Shown: piece by piece, positions 6,725 to 8,785 of the stretch
Numbering within the stretch: the first letter of the stretch is position 1
Layout of the letters: each line of letters starts with the position of its first letter
Assembly: GCA_002690085.1 (NCBI GenBank)
Contig: NZDM01000097.1
Coordinates: 1 to 8,785 of the forward strand
From: Flavobacteriaceae bacterium
Lineage (GTDB): Bacteria > Bacteroidota > Bacteroidia > Flavobacteriales > Flavobacteriaceae
Reading direction: 5' to 3'
DNA length: 8,785 nucleotides
The notes under the pieces: model-generated
Databases searched by the model: none
What the model was told of the DNA's origin: nothing
The model's input: only the letters and a program-made list of their open reading frames with translations
Position numbers and translations under genes: made by a program

Positions 6725-8785
6725 ATGGAAACTATTCCCAAAAAAGGACTTCAAGGATTAATTGAAAATTGGCAAAGTGACTTGGTCGCAGCAGTGAGTG
6801 TAGCGCTCATTGCATTACCGCTTTCTTTAGGCATTGCTTTGGCAGCTGGAGCGCCTGCAATGGCAGGAATCTTTTCTGCTGTTGTTGGTGGTGTAGTGAC
6901 AACTTTTTACCGTGGCGGACATATTTCTGTAAATGGGCCTGCAAAAGGGGTTATTGGAGTTATTTTGTTGGGAATTGCCCTCATGGACGACGGCTCGGGT
7001 CAAGCCTTTAACTACGTATTGGCTGCAGTAGTAACTTCAGGTGCACTTCAAATGCTTTTGGGTGTGCTGAAACTCGGACGCTTGGCAGATATTTTTCATT
7101 CTTCTGTGATCCATGGTATTCTGGCAGCCATTGGCATCATCATTTTTGCAAAACAGATACATGTCGCCATGGGCACACATTCAGACAGTCCAAGCATTGT
7201 ACAGAACCTTATTGATGCCGTTATTTACCTTCCTCAGGCCAATCCTTTTGTAGTGGTCATTGCCATCACTGGTTTATTTTTATTGATATTTCACGCAAAA
7301 ACTAGTTCACGGTTTTTCCATCTCCTACCGGCCCCTATGTGGGTCATAGCACTTTCGATTCCATTTGTTTACGCCTTTAATTTCTTTGAGGTACAAACAC
7401 TTTCATTTTTAGGAAATGCCTACGAAATAGGGCCGAATTTATTACTGGACATCCCCGATACCATCAAAGATTCAATTATGCACCCCAACTTTAGTAAAAT
7501 CAATACCATTGAGTTCTGGACAACTGTGTTTTCAATGCTAATCATAACCAGTATTGAATCTTTGGCCATTGCCAAAGCTGTTGATAAAATTGACCCTTAC
7601 AAGCGAAAAACCGATTTAAACAGAGATTTAACAGGTATTGGACTGAGTACAATGGTTGCTGGTATGATTGGTGGTTTGCCCATCATTGCAGTCATCATTC
7701 GCAGTACGGTAAACATTCACAACGGTGCAAAAACAAAATGGTCTAATATGTATCAGGGTCTTTTACTGTTGCTTTTTATTGTGGTGTTGAGCCCAATAAT
7801 GCGGCAGGTCCCACTCTGTGCCTTTGCAATTTTACTGGTCTATACCGGATTTAAATTGGCATCACCTGCAGTGTTTAGACAAGCCTACAACCAGGGCGCT
7901 GAACAACTCGTGTTCTTTATTGGGACCATGATTTTAACCCTTTACACCAATTTATTGATTGGCTTACTTGGTGGATTGTTATTGGCACTTGTAACACATA
8001 TGTTGTTGGCAAGAATGTCTATTCCTCAGTTTTTTAAAATGGTTTACAAATCAAAAACAAAATTATTGAAACGCTCAGATGGTACTTTTGATTTAAAAAT
8101 AAGAGGCATTGCGAATTTTTTAGGCATTCTAAAAGTTGATAAGCTCGTGACTAAAATTCCTCATGGTGCTGATGTAAATATCGATTTATCAGAAACCCGA
8201 TTGGTAGGTATCACTTATATGGATTATTTGGTTGAATTCTTAAAGACACAAAGAAATTCTGGTGGCCAAGTCTTTATCACGGGATTGGATTCACATGTTT
8301 CATCCTCAACTCACAACAGAGCTCTAAAAATCAGTTTAAACAGCTCTGCTGCTAAATTATCCCAACGGCAAAAACGCCTGGAAAATTTAGCAACTGAAAA
8401 TAACTACCAATACAATAGTCAAGTAGATTGGAATACCATTTATTTAAAAAAGTTCCACTTTTTTGAAATCAGACCCATTGAACGCAAATACAATTGCCTT
8501 AAGGGTACATTTGAAGACCTAAATATCTCTTGGGAGATTTCTGATATTACATTTAACGAAGGGCAAGCTTTTACAGCCGAAACCTTCAACACAACCATAA
8601 TGATCTTGAAATTGAATCAAAAGATTCCAATTTTTAGTATGGAAAAAGAAGGGGTTTTAGGAAAGATCTTCGATAAAGTAATGGCCTTCACAGGCTACAA
8701 AGACATTGATTTTGAGATGTATCCAGATTTTTCAAATAAATTTCTATTGAAAGGTAATAATGAATCTGAGATTCGGTCTTTTTTC
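6725..8785 (+). CDS. SulP-family inorganic anion transporter, C-terminus beyond window
   Basis: 687 codons open to the right edge, starting at ATG 6725 (METIPKKGLQ). Residues about 18-435 form the hydrophobic SulP transport domain with many membrane spans: ALPLSLGIALAAGAP (30-44), the NGPAKG motif (70-75, equivalent to the substrate-site GP of SulP proteins), SIESLAIAKAVDKID (276-290), LNRDLTGIGLS (298-308) and GMIGGLPIIAVIIRSTVN (313-330). Residues about 450-540 resemble a STAS domain (VNIDLSETRLVGITYMDYL, 484-502). Residues about 565-687 are an extra soluble region (FEIRPIERKYN; DIDFEMYPDFSNKFLLKGNN) that I cannot assign to a named domain, and it is cut by the window. SulP proteins move sulfate, bicarbonate or other anions across the inner membrane; the substrate cannot be told from sequence alone. 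Many Bacteroidota homologues sit beside a carbonic anhydrase gene, which would favour bicarbonate, but the downstream gene is not visible here. Divergent from tdh. Confidence 0.93.
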   Translation, partial: METIPKKGLQGLIENWQSDLVAAVSVALIALPLSLGIALAAGAPAMAGIFSAVVGGVVTTFYRGGHISVNGPAKGVIGVILLGIALMDDGSGQAFNYVLAAVVTSGALQMLLGVLKLGRLADIFHSSVIHGILAAIGIIIFAKQIHVAMGTHSDSPSIVQNLIDAVIYLPQANPFVVVIAITGLFLLIFHAKTSSRFFHLLPAPMWVIALSIPFVYAFNFFEVQTLSFLGNAYEIGPNLLLDIPDTIKDSIMHPNFSKINTIEFWTTVFSMLIITSIESLAIAKAVDKIDPYKRKTDLNRDLTGIGLSTMVAGMIGGLPIIAVIIRSTVNIHNGAKTKWSNMYQGLLLLLFIVVLSPIMRQVPLCAFAILLVYTGFKLASPAVFRQAYNQGAEQLVFFIGTMILTLYTNLLIGLLGGLLLALVTHMLLARMSIPQFFKMVYKSKTKLLKRSDGTFDLKIRGIANFLGILKVDKLVTKIPHGADVNIDLSETRLVGITYMDYLVEFLKTQRNSGGQVFITGLDSHVSSSTHNRALKISLNSSAAKLSQRQKRLENLATENNYQYNSQVDWNTIYLKKFHFFEIRPIERKYNCLKGTFEDLNISWEISDITFNEGQAFTAETFNTTIMILKLNQKIPIFSMEKEGVLGKIFDKVMAFTGYKDIDFEMYPDFSNKFLLKGNNESEIRSFF

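Overview
The window looks like chromosomal DNA from a low-GC, probably marine, member of the Flavobacteriia (Bacteroidota). Three things point there. The secreted kinase-like protein ends in a type IX secretion (T9SS) type A sorting domain. Starts lack Shine-Dalgarno sequences, and one good promoter candidate matches the Bacteroidota TTTG / TAnnTTTG form. The protein families present are typical of Flavobacteriaceae: DUF285/BspA-like repeats, CotH plus lamin-tail, short-chain-type threonine dehydrogenase, and a SulP transporter with a C-terminal extension.

Layout. Positions 1-1565 (minus) carry the N-terminal 521 codons of a secreted BspA/DUF285 repeat protein; its C-terminus lies beyond the left edge. 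It holds 17 repeats of exactly 25 residues. After a 122-bp gap, 1688-4291 (minus) encodes an 867-residue exported CotH-kinase / lamin-tail / T9SS protein. After 90 bp come kbl (4382-5575) and, six bases upstream of it, tdh (5582-6535), both minus and transcribed tdh then kbl. A 189-bp AT-rich divergent spacer (6536-6724) separates them from a plus-strand SulP anion transporter (6725 to the right edge, 687 codons, C-terminus missing).

How the genes work together. tdh and kbl form a complete two-step threonine catabolic operon: L-threonine is oxidised to 2-amino-3-ketobutyrate, which is then cleaved with CoA to glycine and acetyl-CoA. The two genes to the left are both predicted to be exported and lie in the same orientation. 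The CotH protein keeps the expected kinase residues, so the adjacent Ser/Thr/Asn/Asp-rich repeat protein is a possible but unproven substrate or partner. The SulP transporter stands alone in this window.

Nothing here is demonstrably a new system. The most unusual content is the perfectly phased 75-bp repeat array, with patches of near-identity eight units apart, and the secreted kinase / repeat-protein pair. No RNA genes, CRISPR arrays, insertion sequences or convincing rho-independent terminators were seen.
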